From Halobacteriales archaeon QS_6_71_20 (GTDB taxonomy: Archaea > Halobacteriota > Halobacteria > Halobacteriales > Haloferacaceae): a stretch of 64,000 nt of DNA. The notes beneath the pieces were generated by a model. That model did no database searches. It worked only from the letters and a program-made list of their open reading frames with translations, and was not told the DNA's origin. The stretch is from assembly GCA_003020945.1 (NCBI GenBank), contig PXRU01000032.1:1-64000 (forward strand), in the 5' to 3' direction. The position numbers and the translations under genes are program-made. Shown one piece after another: positions 24,868 to 32,253 of this stretch (the first letter of the stretch is position 1; every line of letters starts with the position of its first letter).

Positions 24868-25588
24868 CGGCCGCTCGCCGGCCCGACCGGACCGATCTCG
24901 TCCGAGCGGGCAAGTCCGTCTACTCGCTGGTCGCCGTGCTCGCCCTCTGGGAGCTGGTCACCCAGTTCGGACTCGTCCACTACTACTTCCTGCCGCCGCT
25001 GTCGGACGTCCTCGGCCGGTTCGTCGAACTGACGCTGTCGGGCGAACTCCCCTACCACGCGTACCTGACGCTGCGCCGCGCGTTCGCCGGCCTGTTCGTC
25101 GCGACCGTCTTCGGGGTGACCGTGGGCGTCCTCTCGGCCCGCAACGCCCTCGTCGACTGGTTCTTCGATCCGCTCATCAAGATCGGCTACCCCGTCCCGA
25201 TAATCGCGCTCATCCCCGTGTTCATGCTCTGGTTCGGGATCGGCGACCTCTCGAAGGTCGTCATGGTCGCGGTGGGGGCGTTCTGGCCGATCGCGGTCAA
25301 CGCCCGCGAGAGCACAGCGACCGGCGTCTCCTCCGGAGAGTCGTCCTGCCGGCGGCCGCGCCCGGGATCATCACCGGGATCCAGATCGCCCTCCCGCTGT
25401 CGTTGATCATCACCTTCGTCTTCGAGATGGTCGCCGGCGGAGGCGGCCTCGGCGCGCTCGAGATCCGGGGCGTCCGGTCGTTCGAGTCGACGCAGACTTA
25501 CGCCGCTATCATCGCGGTCATGCTCATCGGCATGACGCTGGACCGCGGGCTCCGGATCGTTCGGGGGCGGCTCCTCGGGTGGACCTGA
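24858..25588 (+). pseudogene. NitT/TauT-type ABC transporter permease, second copy, broken
   Basis: The first part (MDVAAARRPDRTDLVRAGKS to AFWPIAVNAREST) is a normal BPD permease with membrane segments YSLVAVLALWELVTQFG, AFAGLFVATVFGVTVGVLSA and IGYPVPIIALIPVFMLWFGIG. At about 25315-25325 the frame is lost. In another frame the protein resumes DRRLLRRVVLPAAAPGIITG and runs through LIITFVFEMVAGGGGLG to the stop at 25588. About 15-20 codons of the EAA loop (normally V-x-S-A-R-N-L-G-x-S) are missing between NAREST and DRRLL, so this is a deletion plus frameshift, not a simple homopolymer slip. Confidence 0.78.
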
Positions 25589-25732
25589 TCCGTCCGCTAC
25601 CGGCGGATCACGGCCGTGAGCGGCGGGGAGCACGATAGCACCGACCGCTGTGTTCGCTCAGTGCCGACGGTCACGGCCGGGCGGTCACACGCGATCGAGA
25701 AAGGCGCGCCGTGACCGTCTATCTCCGACGGA

Positions 25733-26608
25733 TCACTCCTGTCCGCCCTTCTCGACGTCGACGTCCCCGAACTTCACGTCGCGCTCGGTCACGTCGACGG
25801 TCATCGAGCCGACGCCCTCGATCTCGGCGTCGATCGTGTCGCCGTCGCTCAGTTGGCTGACGCCCTCGGGCGTCCCGGTCGTGATCACGTCGCCGGCCTC
25901 GACCGTCGCGCCCAGCGAGGCGTACTGCACCACGTCCGCGCAGGTGTACACCATGTCGCCGGTGTTCTCCCGCTGGCGGGTCTCGCCGTTGAGCCGTAGC
26001 TCCATCTCCAGGTCCTGCGGGTCGTCGATCTCGTCGGCGGTGACGACGCACGGCCCGACGACGGTGAACGTGTCGTACGACTTCCGGTTCGAGCGGTCCT
26101 GGTCGCCGCGCACGGAGATGTCCAGCAGGATCGTGTAGCCGAAGACGTGGTCCCACGCCTCCTCGGCGTCGACGTCCTTCACGTCGCTGTCCATCACGAA
26201 CGCGAGTTCGACCTCGTGGTCGGTCCGGCGGTCCGAGAACGGGAGCACGACGCCGTCGTCGGGGCCCACGACGCTGGAGGGCGCCTTCAGGAAGTAGCCC
26301 TTGTCCTCGATAGAGAACCACTCCTCGGTGGTGATGTCGCGGTCGGAAAGCGCCTCCTCGATGTGGTTCTCGTAGTTGAGCGGCGCGGCGATCACCTTCC
26401 CCGGCCGGTGGACCGGCGAGCCGAGCGTCACCTCCGAGCGGTCGTGGTCGGGCGACTCGTCGGCGTACTCGCCGGCGTCGTAGTCGCCGCGGATGTACGT
26501 CTGGAGCGGGTCGTGCGACTCGATGCCCAGGCGGTCGGTCAGGTCGACGACGCCGTCGTCGGCTGTCAGGAGGCCCAGTCGGTCCCCGTTGAAACGGACG
26601 AACTTCAC
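25733..26608 (-). CDS. Fumarylacetoacetate hydrolase family protein (fumarylpyruvate hydrolase candidate)
   Basis: An FAH-superfamily protein of 291 aa. The metal-binding core is visible: DHEVELAFVMDSDV near residue 150 (Glu ligands), LLDISVRGDQDRSNRKSYDTFTVVGPCVV near residue 185, and AGDVITTGTPEGV near residue 255. N-terminal VKFVRFNGDRLGLL and VIAAPLNYENHIEEA are typical of fumarylpyruvate/acylpyruvate hydrolases. It would split fumarylpyruvate into fumarate and pyruvate downstream of gentisate dioxygenase. The GTG at 26608 is chosen because a TATA box (about 26632-26639) lies 27 bp upstream. An alternative is 2-hydroxyhepta-2,4-diene-1,7-dioate isomerase. Confidence 0.87.
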   Translation of the reverse strand: MKFVRFNGDRLGLLTADDGVVDLTDRLGIESHDPLQTYIRGDYDAGEYADESPDHDRSEVTLGSPVHRPGKVIAAPLNYENHIEEALSDRDITTEEWFSIEDKGYFLKAPSSVVGPDDGVVLPFSDRRTDHEVELAFVMDSDVKDVDAEEAWDHVFGYTILLDISVRGDQDRSNRKSYDTFTVVGPCVVTADEIDDPQDLEMELRLNGETRQRENTGDMVYTCADVVQYASLGATVEAGDVITTGTPEGVSQLSDGDTIDAEIEGVGSMTVDVTERDVKFGDVDVEKGGQE

Positions 26609-26631
26609 ACGGGTACGTGCGTCGAAGAGCA

Positions 26632-26639
26632 GTATAAAA
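26632..26639 (-). promoter_or_regulatory. TATA box of the FAH hydrolase gene
   Basis: Minus-strand ttttatac about 27 bp upstream of the GTG at 26608. It decides the GTG start over an ATG 39 nt upstream, which would overlap the box. Confidence 0.6.
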
Positions 26640-26787
26640 GGTCCCATTGCGGCGCCGGGGCCCGGAGCGTCGGGGCCGTCGCCTCGGCCCGTGGCGGGGG
26701 CGCGACGACCGTGTCGTTCGGTGACACGTACCGGAGAAAAGATCCGGCTTCAGCCGCACTATTGCCACACGCCAGGGAGACACGGGT

Positions 26788-28281
26788 ATGGACCCGGATC
26801 TGTCCCCGGACGCGGACTGGAGCGAGCTGTACGTCGACGGCGAGTGGCGCGAGGCCGCCGGCGGCGACACGATCGCCGTCGAGGACCCCTCGACGCGGGA
26901 GACGTTCGCCCACGTCGCCCGCGCGACCGAGGCCGACGTCGACGACGCCTACGAGGCCGCGGCGGCCGCACAGGCCGAGTGGAGCGAGGCGCCGCCCGCC
27001 CGCCGGAGCGAGGTGGTACGGGAGCTGCTGGAGCTGCTGGAGGAGCACGACGAGGAGACGGTCCGGCTGCTCGCCGTCGAGGCCGGCGGCGTCCCGGCCG
27101 CGATGGGCGGCACCTCCGTTCACCTCGCGGCCGACCAGGCGGCGGAGGCGGTGACGATCCCCCGCCGGATGAAGGGCGAACACGCCGCCTCCAACATCCC
27201 CGGCAAGGAGAACCTCGTGCAGCGCGAGCCGGCGGGCGTGGTGACGGTCATCTCGCCGTGGAACTTCCCGCTGAACCTCTCGATGCGGGCGGTCGCGCCC
27301 GCCGTCGCCGCGGGCAACGCGGTCGTGCTCAAGCCCGCGACGAACACGCCGATCACGGGCGGGCTGCTGTTCGCGAAGCTGTTCGAGGCGGCCGGACTGC
27401 CGCCGGGCGTCGTCAACGTCGTCACCGGGCGCGGCTCGGAGATCGGCGACCGGGTCGCGAGCCACCCCGAAAGCGACGTCGTCGCGTTCACGGGGTCGAC
27501 GCCGGTGGGGCGCCGGGTCGCCTCGAAGGCCGCCGAGAACCTCGCGACGCCCGCGATGGAGCTGGGCGGCAACAACGTCCACCTCGTCACCGAGGACGCG
27601 GACCTCGAACAGGCGGTCGACGCCGCCGTCTTCGGCTCGTTCGTGCACCAGGGGCAGGTGTGCATCTCGATCAACCGCCACCTCGTGCAGGAGTCGGTGT
27701 ACGACGAGTACGTCGAGCGCCTCACCGAGCGCGCCGAGTCGCTGCCGGCGGGGTCGGCCCACGAGGAGGGCGTGGTCGTCGGCCCCATCGTCGACGAGTC
27801 ACAGCGCGACGAGATGCTGGAGTACGTCGACGAGACGATCGACGCCGGCGCGACGCTGGAGACGGGCGGCCACACCGTCGACTGCGACGGCGTCGACGAC
27901 TCCCTCGTCGTCGCGCCGACGGTCCTCTCAGACGTGACCAACGGGATGTCGGCCGCCTGCTTCGAGCACTTCGGCCCCATCGCCCCCGTCATCCCGTTCT
28001 CGGACGTCGACGAGGCGGTCGAGCTGGCCAACGACACCGAGTACGGCCTCTCGGGGTCGGTCCACGCGGGCGACGTCGGCGCCGGCAAGCGTATCGCCGA
28101 CCGCCTCGACACCGGCATGGTCCACGTGAACGACCAACCGGTCAACGACGAGGCGCACGTCGCGTTCAGCGGTACCGGCGCCTCCGGGATGGGCGGCTAC
28201 AACAGCGAGGAGTTCCTGAACGAGGTCACCGAGACCAAGTGGATCTCCCTCCAGCACGAGCCGCGCGAGTACCCGTTCTGA
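26788..28281 (+). CDS. NAD(P)-dependent aldehyde dehydrogenase (benzaldehyde/vanillin dehydrogenase-like)
   Basis: ALDH-superfamily enzyme of 497 aa. The general-base Glu is in ELGGNN at residue 258 and the catalytic Cys at residue 292 in HQGQVCISINR. Cofactor-site motifs are VISPWNFPLNLSMRAVAPA, LKPATNTPITGG, FTGSTPVGRRVA and the C-terminal FGPIAPVIPFSDVDEA. The family oxidises an aldehyde to an acid. The C-I-S-I-N-R and FNSPL-type features resemble aromatic aldehyde dehydrogenases. It is divergent from the FAH gene and thus part of the aromatic island. It is not fused to a PaaZ hydratase domain. A TATA-like actattg lies about 28 bp upstream. Confidence 0.9.
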   Translation: MDPDLSPDADWSELYVDGEWREAAGGDTIAVEDPSTRETFAHVARATEADVDDAYEAAAAAQAEWSEAPPARRSEVVRELLELLEEHDEETVRLLAVEAGGVPAAMGGTSVHLAADQAAEAVTIPRRMKGEHAASNIPGKENLVQREPAGVVTVISPWNFPLNLSMRAVAPAVAAGNAVVLKPATNTPITGGLLFAKLFEAAGLPPGVVNVVTGRGSEIGDRVASHPESDVVAFTGSTPVGRRVASKAAENLATPAMELGGNNVHLVTEDADLEQAVDAAVFGSFVHQGQVCISINRHLVQESVYDEYVERLTERAESLPAGSAHEEGVVVGPIVDESQRDEMLEYVDETIDAGATLETGGHTVDCDGVDDSLVVAPTVLSDVTNGMSAACFEHFGPIAPVIPFSDVDEAVELANDTEYGLSGSVHAGDVGAGKRIADRLDTGMVHVNDQPVNDEAHVAFSGTGASGMGGYNSEEFLNEVTETKWISLQHEPREYPF

Positions 28282-28372
28282 TCGACGGCCGACCGTCGCT
28301 CGGGCGACGGCCGTCGGAGCGGCGGGCCGTCGCCGTGTCCTCGCGGGACGCTCGCGGCCGACCCGCGGCCGC

Positions 28373-28699
28373 TCACTCCTCGATGTCGAGCTGTGTGGCG
28401 ACCCAGTGGTCCCGGGCGGCCATCACCATCGCCTCCTCGTCGTCGAAGTCGGTGTGGTCGGCGACGAACGCGTCCCACGCGCCGTCGGGGACCAGCTCCA
28501 GCTCCGCCGCCGACTCCGCCGGCGAGGGGCTGGCGGCGACCAGCTCGTCGAATGTCCCGAACTCGGTGTGCTCGCTCACGAACGCGTCGTCGAACACGTC
28601 GGCGACGTCGATCTCCCCGGACCGGGGGGCCCCGGCCGCGCGCTCGCGGAGCTCCGCCGCGGACTCCGGTCGCTCCGACAGGTCGTCCTGTAGCGTCAT
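28373..28699 (-). CDS. Hypothetical acidic protein with duplicated HT-F motif
   Basis: A 108-aa, strongly acidic cytoplasmic protein without a recognised family. It contains two related segments: FDDAFVSEHTEFGTFDELVAA (residues about 42-61) and WDAFVADHTDFDDEEAMVMAA (residues about 77-97), both following D-A-F-V-x-[DE]-H-T-[DE]-F. This is an internal duplication of about 35 residues. The C-terminus ends DHWVATQLDIEE. The ATG at 28699 is supported by a TATA-like tttaag about 28 bp upstream. The function is unknown; similar short proteins are seen in other haloarchaea (from memory, not checked). Confidence 0.72.
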   Translation of the reverse strand: MTLQDDLSERPESAAELRERAAGAPRSGEIDVADVFDDAFVSEHTEFGTFDELVAASPSPAESAAELELVPDGAWDAFVADHTDFDDEEAMVMAARDHWVATQLDIEE

Positions 28700-28962
28700 A
28701 CCGGCATCTCACGGCCGTTCGGGCTTAAATCCCCGCGCCGGGCGGTCACCCCGGTGACGGTTCGACAGGTGAAATTCGCAGTATCGTTCGTTATAGATAC
28801 GACGCCTTGCTGATGTATCTCGCCGGAGAAAGCACCGGCTTCTACAAGTGCGTTTCCGTTCGCGGGCGACGCCGGGCGCGGTGACCTCCTCGCCGGGGCC
28901 GCCGAAGCGTCCGGGATCCCGACAGTGAGGAGTTTATGAGCGCGGGCGTTCCACGGGCGACC

Positions 28963-29592
28963 ATGTCCGACGGGTCGCCCGGGGAGACGCCGGACCCGAC
29001 GCGGAGCAAGGTCGGTCGGCTCATTGACGAACACAGTATGGACGGCGTCGGGGAGGAACTGGAGCGGCGATGGCTCGGCCGGGGCCACGACGAACAGAGC
29101 CTCCGGAGCCTCGCCGACTGGTTCAACGAGCGACTGGTCGCCCGACGGCTCGATCGTGCGGGGCGGAGCCCGCTCGACGGCGAAGCCGGGAACCTCTACC
29201 GCCTGCTGACCGACGACGACGTCGGCGCCGGCGCCCGGGTCGACGCGGAGGCGACGCTTGAGCGCGTCGGGATCGATCCGGAGACGCTCGACGACGAGTT
29301 CGTCTCCCATCAGGCGGTCCATACCTATCTCCGGGAGTACCGCGGCGTCTCGAAGGACACCTCCCCGGAGGACCGAGCCGAGCGCGTGCGGACGACGATC
29401 CAGCGGCTTCGGAACCGACTGGTCGCCGTCGTGGAGAACGGCCTCTCGACGCTGGTCGACACCGGCCGGCTCACCCTCGGCCGGTTTGACGTGTTCGTCG
29501 AGGTGCGGGTGTTCTGTTCGGACTGCGACAGCTCGCTGTCGGTGACCGAGCTGCTCGACGAGAGGGGGTGCGACTGTGCCGCCGACGACTGA
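28963..29592 (+). CDS. rdfA: Rod-determining factor RdfA-like protein
   Basis: A 209-aa protein matching the haloarchaeal RdfA family. It has SKVGRLIDEHSMDGVGEELERRWLG at the start, then SLADWFNERLVARRLDRAG, EAGNLYRLLTDDDVGAGARVDAEATLERVGIDP, EFVSHQAVHTYLREYRG, TIQRLRNRLVAVVENGL, and a C-terminal zinc knuckle FCSDCDSSLSVTELLDERGCDC. RdfA was identified as a cell-shape factor needed for the rod form in Haloferax (family knowledge). The TATA box at about 28932-28937 (gtttatg) lies 28 bp before the ATG at 28963. It is followed 57 bp later by the SMC-related gene, the arrangement known for this family. Confidence 0.8.
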   Translation: MSDGSPGETPDPTRSKVGRLIDEHSMDGVGEELERRWLGRGHDEQSLRSLADWFNERLVARRLDRAGRSPLDGEAGNLYRLLTDDDVGAGARVDAEATLERVGIDPETLDDEFVSHQAVHTYLREYRGVSKDTSPEDRAERVRTTIQRLRNRLVAVVENGLSTLVDTGRLTLGRFDVFVEVRVFCSDCDSSLSVTELLDERGCDCAADD

Positions 29593-29648
29593 CCCCCCGT
29601 GCGCGCACAGACGCGGCGCTTAACTTCCGCGGGATCGACGGGCGAACG

Positions 29649-31607
29649 ATGAGTGGCCAGCGGTCGATGTCCGGGCGGGTTCGGGTTCGCGTCAGGAACG
29701 TCGGCGGGATCGACGAGGCCACGGTCGCGTTCGACGACGGCGTGACCGTGCTCGCCGGTCGGAACGCGACGAACCGCACGTCGTTCCTCCGGGCGACGAT
29801 GGCGGCGCTGGGCAGCGACGACACCTCGCTGAAGGGCGACGCCGACGAGGGACGCGTCGAGCTCGACGTCGACGGGGAGACGTACACCCGGCGGCTGTCG
29901 CGCCGGGACGGCGACGGCGGCGTCGACTTCGACGGCGAGCCGTACCTCGACGACAGCGAGACGGCGGACCTGTTCGCGTTCCTCCTGGAGCGCAACGAGG
30001 CCCGCGAGGCCGTCCGCCGCGGGGGCGACCTCCGCGATATCATCATGCGACCGGTCGACACGCGGTCGATCCGCGCGGAGATCGACGAGCTCGCCGCCCG
30101 CAAGCGGGAGCTCGACGACCGGCTCGACGAGCTGGAGACGCTGCGGGCGCGGCTGCCCGACCTCGAACGCGAGCGGACGCGGCTGCGCGAGGCGATCGCC
30201 GACACCGAGGCCGAGCTGTCGGAGACGGAGGAGACGATCGCCGAGATGGACGCCTCCGTCGAGGAGGCGGCCGGGGAGGACGACGAGCTGGACCGCACGC
30301 TGTCACGGCTCGGGGAGGTACGGTCGGACCTGGAGGAGGTGAGATACGACGTCGACTCGGAGACGCGCGGCATCGACGCGCTCGCGGACGAACACGACGA
30401 GCTCTCCGAGCGCGCGGCGGCGCTCGACCCCGTCGAGGACGACGCCGAGGAACGCATCGAGGCCCGGCTGGACGAGCTTCGGCGCGAACACGAGGAGCTG
30501 CAGTCGGTCGTCTCGGAGCTGCAGAGCGTGATCCGCTACAACGAGGAGCTGCTGTCGGGCACCGGGAGCGAGGTCGCCGAGGCGCTCCGCGGCGACGACC
30601 ACGGCCACGACCACGGCGACGGCTCGCCGACGGACCTGCTGGTCGACGGCGACGGCGACGGCGCGGCGGTCGTCTGCTGGACGTGCGGGACGTCGGTCGA
30701 CCGCGGCGCGATCGAGGGGACGCTCGACCGACTGCGCTCGCTGCGCTCGCGCAAGCGCGACCGGATCCGGGAGGTCGACGACCGGATCGAGTCGCTGGAG
30801 GCGGAGCGCTCCGACGTCGAGCAGCGCCGCGCCGAGCGCGAGCGCGTCCGGCGGGAGCTCGATCGGGTCGAGCGGGAGCGCGAGCGCCGCGAGCGGCGCC
30901 GCACGGAGCTCCGGGAGCGCCGCGAGGAGCTCGAGGACCGCGTCGAGGAGCTCGAAGCCCGCGTCGAGGAGCTGGAGCGGGAGGGCCGAAGCGAGCTGCT
31001 CGACCGGCACCGCGAGGCCAACGAACTGGAGTTCGAGCTCGGCCGGCTGGAGGACGAACTCGCGGACGTCGACGAGGAGATCGTCGACGTCGAGGCGGAG
31101 CTCGACGCCGAGGAGTCGGTGACCGCCGAGCGCGAGCGCGTCGCCGAGGAGCTGGCCGACCTGCGGACCCGCATCGCCCGCACGGAGACGGACGCCGTGG
31201 AGCGGTTCAACGACCACATGGACGAGGTGCTCGACGTGCTGGAGTACGACAACCTCGACCGGATCTGGATCGAGCGCGTCGCCCGGGACGGCCCGGAGGG
31301 GCGCTTCGACCTCCACGTCGTGCGCAGCACCGACGACGGGACGTCGTACGAGGACGTGGTCGACCACCTCTCGGAGAGCGAGCGGGAGGTGACGGGGCTG
31401 GTGTTCGCGCTGGCGGGGTATCTCGTCCACGAGGTGTACGAGTCGATGCCGTTCCTGCTGTTGGACTCCCTGGAGGCGATCGACTCCGAGCGGATCGCGG
31501 CGCTCGTGGAGTATCTCGCGGCGTACGCCGACTACCCGGTGGTCGCGCTGCTGCCCGAGGACGAGCGGGCGCTAGACGACGAGCACGAGCGCATTAGGGA
31601 GATCTGA
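29649..31607 (+). CDS. Archaea-specific SMC-related (Sph-type) coiled-coil ATPase
   Basis: A 652-aa SMC/Rad50-like protein. Residues 1-120 hold the N-terminal ATPase lobe, VRNVGGIDEATVAFDDGVTVL then a Walker A that departs from GxxGxGKS, GRNATNRTSFLRATMAAL. Residues 125-335 and 355-550 are long charged coiled coil. CWTC (residues 343-346) is a Rad50-type zinc hook, preceded by a His/Asp-rich loop. The C-terminal lobe has LSESEREVTGLVFALAGYL in place of the LSGGE signature, then MPFLLLDSLEAIDS (Walker B). It overlaps no neighbour but sits 57 bp after the rdfA-like gene. The Walker lysine is replaced by R (NRTS). Confidence 0.87.
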   Translation: MSGQRSMSGRVRVRVRNVGGIDEATVAFDDGVTVLAGRNATNRTSFLRATMAALGSDDTSLKGDADEGRVELDVDGETYTRRLSRRDGDGGVDFDGEPYLDDSETADLFAFLLERNEAREAVRRGGDLRDIIMRPVDTRSIRAEIDELAARKRELDDRLDELETLRARLPDLERERTRLREAIADTEAELSETEETIAEMDASVEEAAGEDDELDRTLSRLGEVRSDLEEVRYDVDSETRGIDALADEHDELSERAAALDPVEDDAEERIEARLDELRREHEELQSVVSELQSVIRYNEELLSGTGSEVAEALRGDDHGHDHGDGSPTDLLVDGDGDGAAVVCWTCGTSVDRGAIEGTLDRLRSLRSRKRDRIREVDDRIESLEAERSDVEQRRAERERVRRELDRVERERERRERRRTELRERREELEDRVEELEARVEELEREGRSELLDRHREANELEFELGRLEDELADVDEEIVDVEAELDAEESVTAERERVAEELADLRTRIARTETDAVERFNDHMDEVLDVLEYDNLDRIWIERVARDGPEGRFDLHVVRSTDDGTSYEDVVDHLSESEREVTGLVFALAGYLVHEVYESMPFLLLDSLEAIDSERIAALVEYLAAYADYPVVALLPEDERALDDEHERIREI

Positions 31608-31695
31608 TCGCGTCGGAACCGGCCGACGCCCGCGACCGTCGGGGCGACGGGGAGAACGCAAGCCTCTTGTTTAGGTCGGCCCGACCGGGTTCGAG

Positions 31696-32253
31696 ATGCG
31701 ATTGAGCCGCCGCGACGCGCTCGCCGCCCTCGTCGCCGGCGGCGTCGGCTCCCTCGCCGGCTGTGGCGCGCCGACCGCCCGGTCGTCGCCGTCGAGCCGG
31801 GAGGCGGCCGGCGACGCGGCGGAGACGCCCGTCGGCGACCACGAACTGGCGACGCTCGTCGCCGTCGCGGAGGCCGTCTACCCCTCCGAGGTCGAGGGCG
31901 TCGGGGAGTTCGTCCGGACGTACACCGGCAGTCGCGTGGAGGGGGCAGGTTCGTACGCCCGCGGCGTCGCCGAGGCGGTCGGGACGCTCGACGACTACGC
32001 CGCGGAGTTCCACGACATCGAGTACGCGTCGCTCCCGGCGTCGACGCGACGCGAGACGCTGGAGTACATGAGCGTCGACGACGTGGCGCCGGACCCGGAC
32101 GGGACCGAGGCCCAGCGGGTGCGACACTACCTCGTGAACGAACTGCTGTACGCGCTGTACACGTCGCCGACGGGCGCGTCGCTGGCCGGACTGGAGAACC
32201 CCCCGGGCCACCCCGGCGGGACGCGTTCGTACCGGGAGGGGCCGGACGCATGA
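31696..32253 (+). CDS. Gluconate 2-dehydrogenase subunit 3-like lipoprotein
   Basis: A 185-aa exported protein. Twin-arginine signal MRLSRRDALAALVAGG and lipobox LAGC at residue about 23 are followed by an acidic linker. The mature part has ELATLVAVAEAVYPSEVEGVGEFVRTY and the ending HYLVNELLYALYTSPTGASLAGLENPPGHPGG, the conserved end of the family (PF13618). It is the small partner of a membrane-bound GMC dehydrogenase. It overlaps the GMC gene by 4 nt, so the two are co-translated and probably form a cell-surface complex. Confidence 0.87.
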   Translation: MRLSRRDALAALVAGGVGSLAGCGAPTARSSPSSREAAGDAAETPVGDHELATLVAVAEAVYPSEVEGVGEFVRTYTGSRVEGAGSYARGVAEAVGTLDDYAAEFHDIEYASLPASTRRETLEYMSVDDVAPDPDGTEAQRVRHYLVNELLYALYTSPTGASLAGLENPPGHPGGTRSYREGPDA

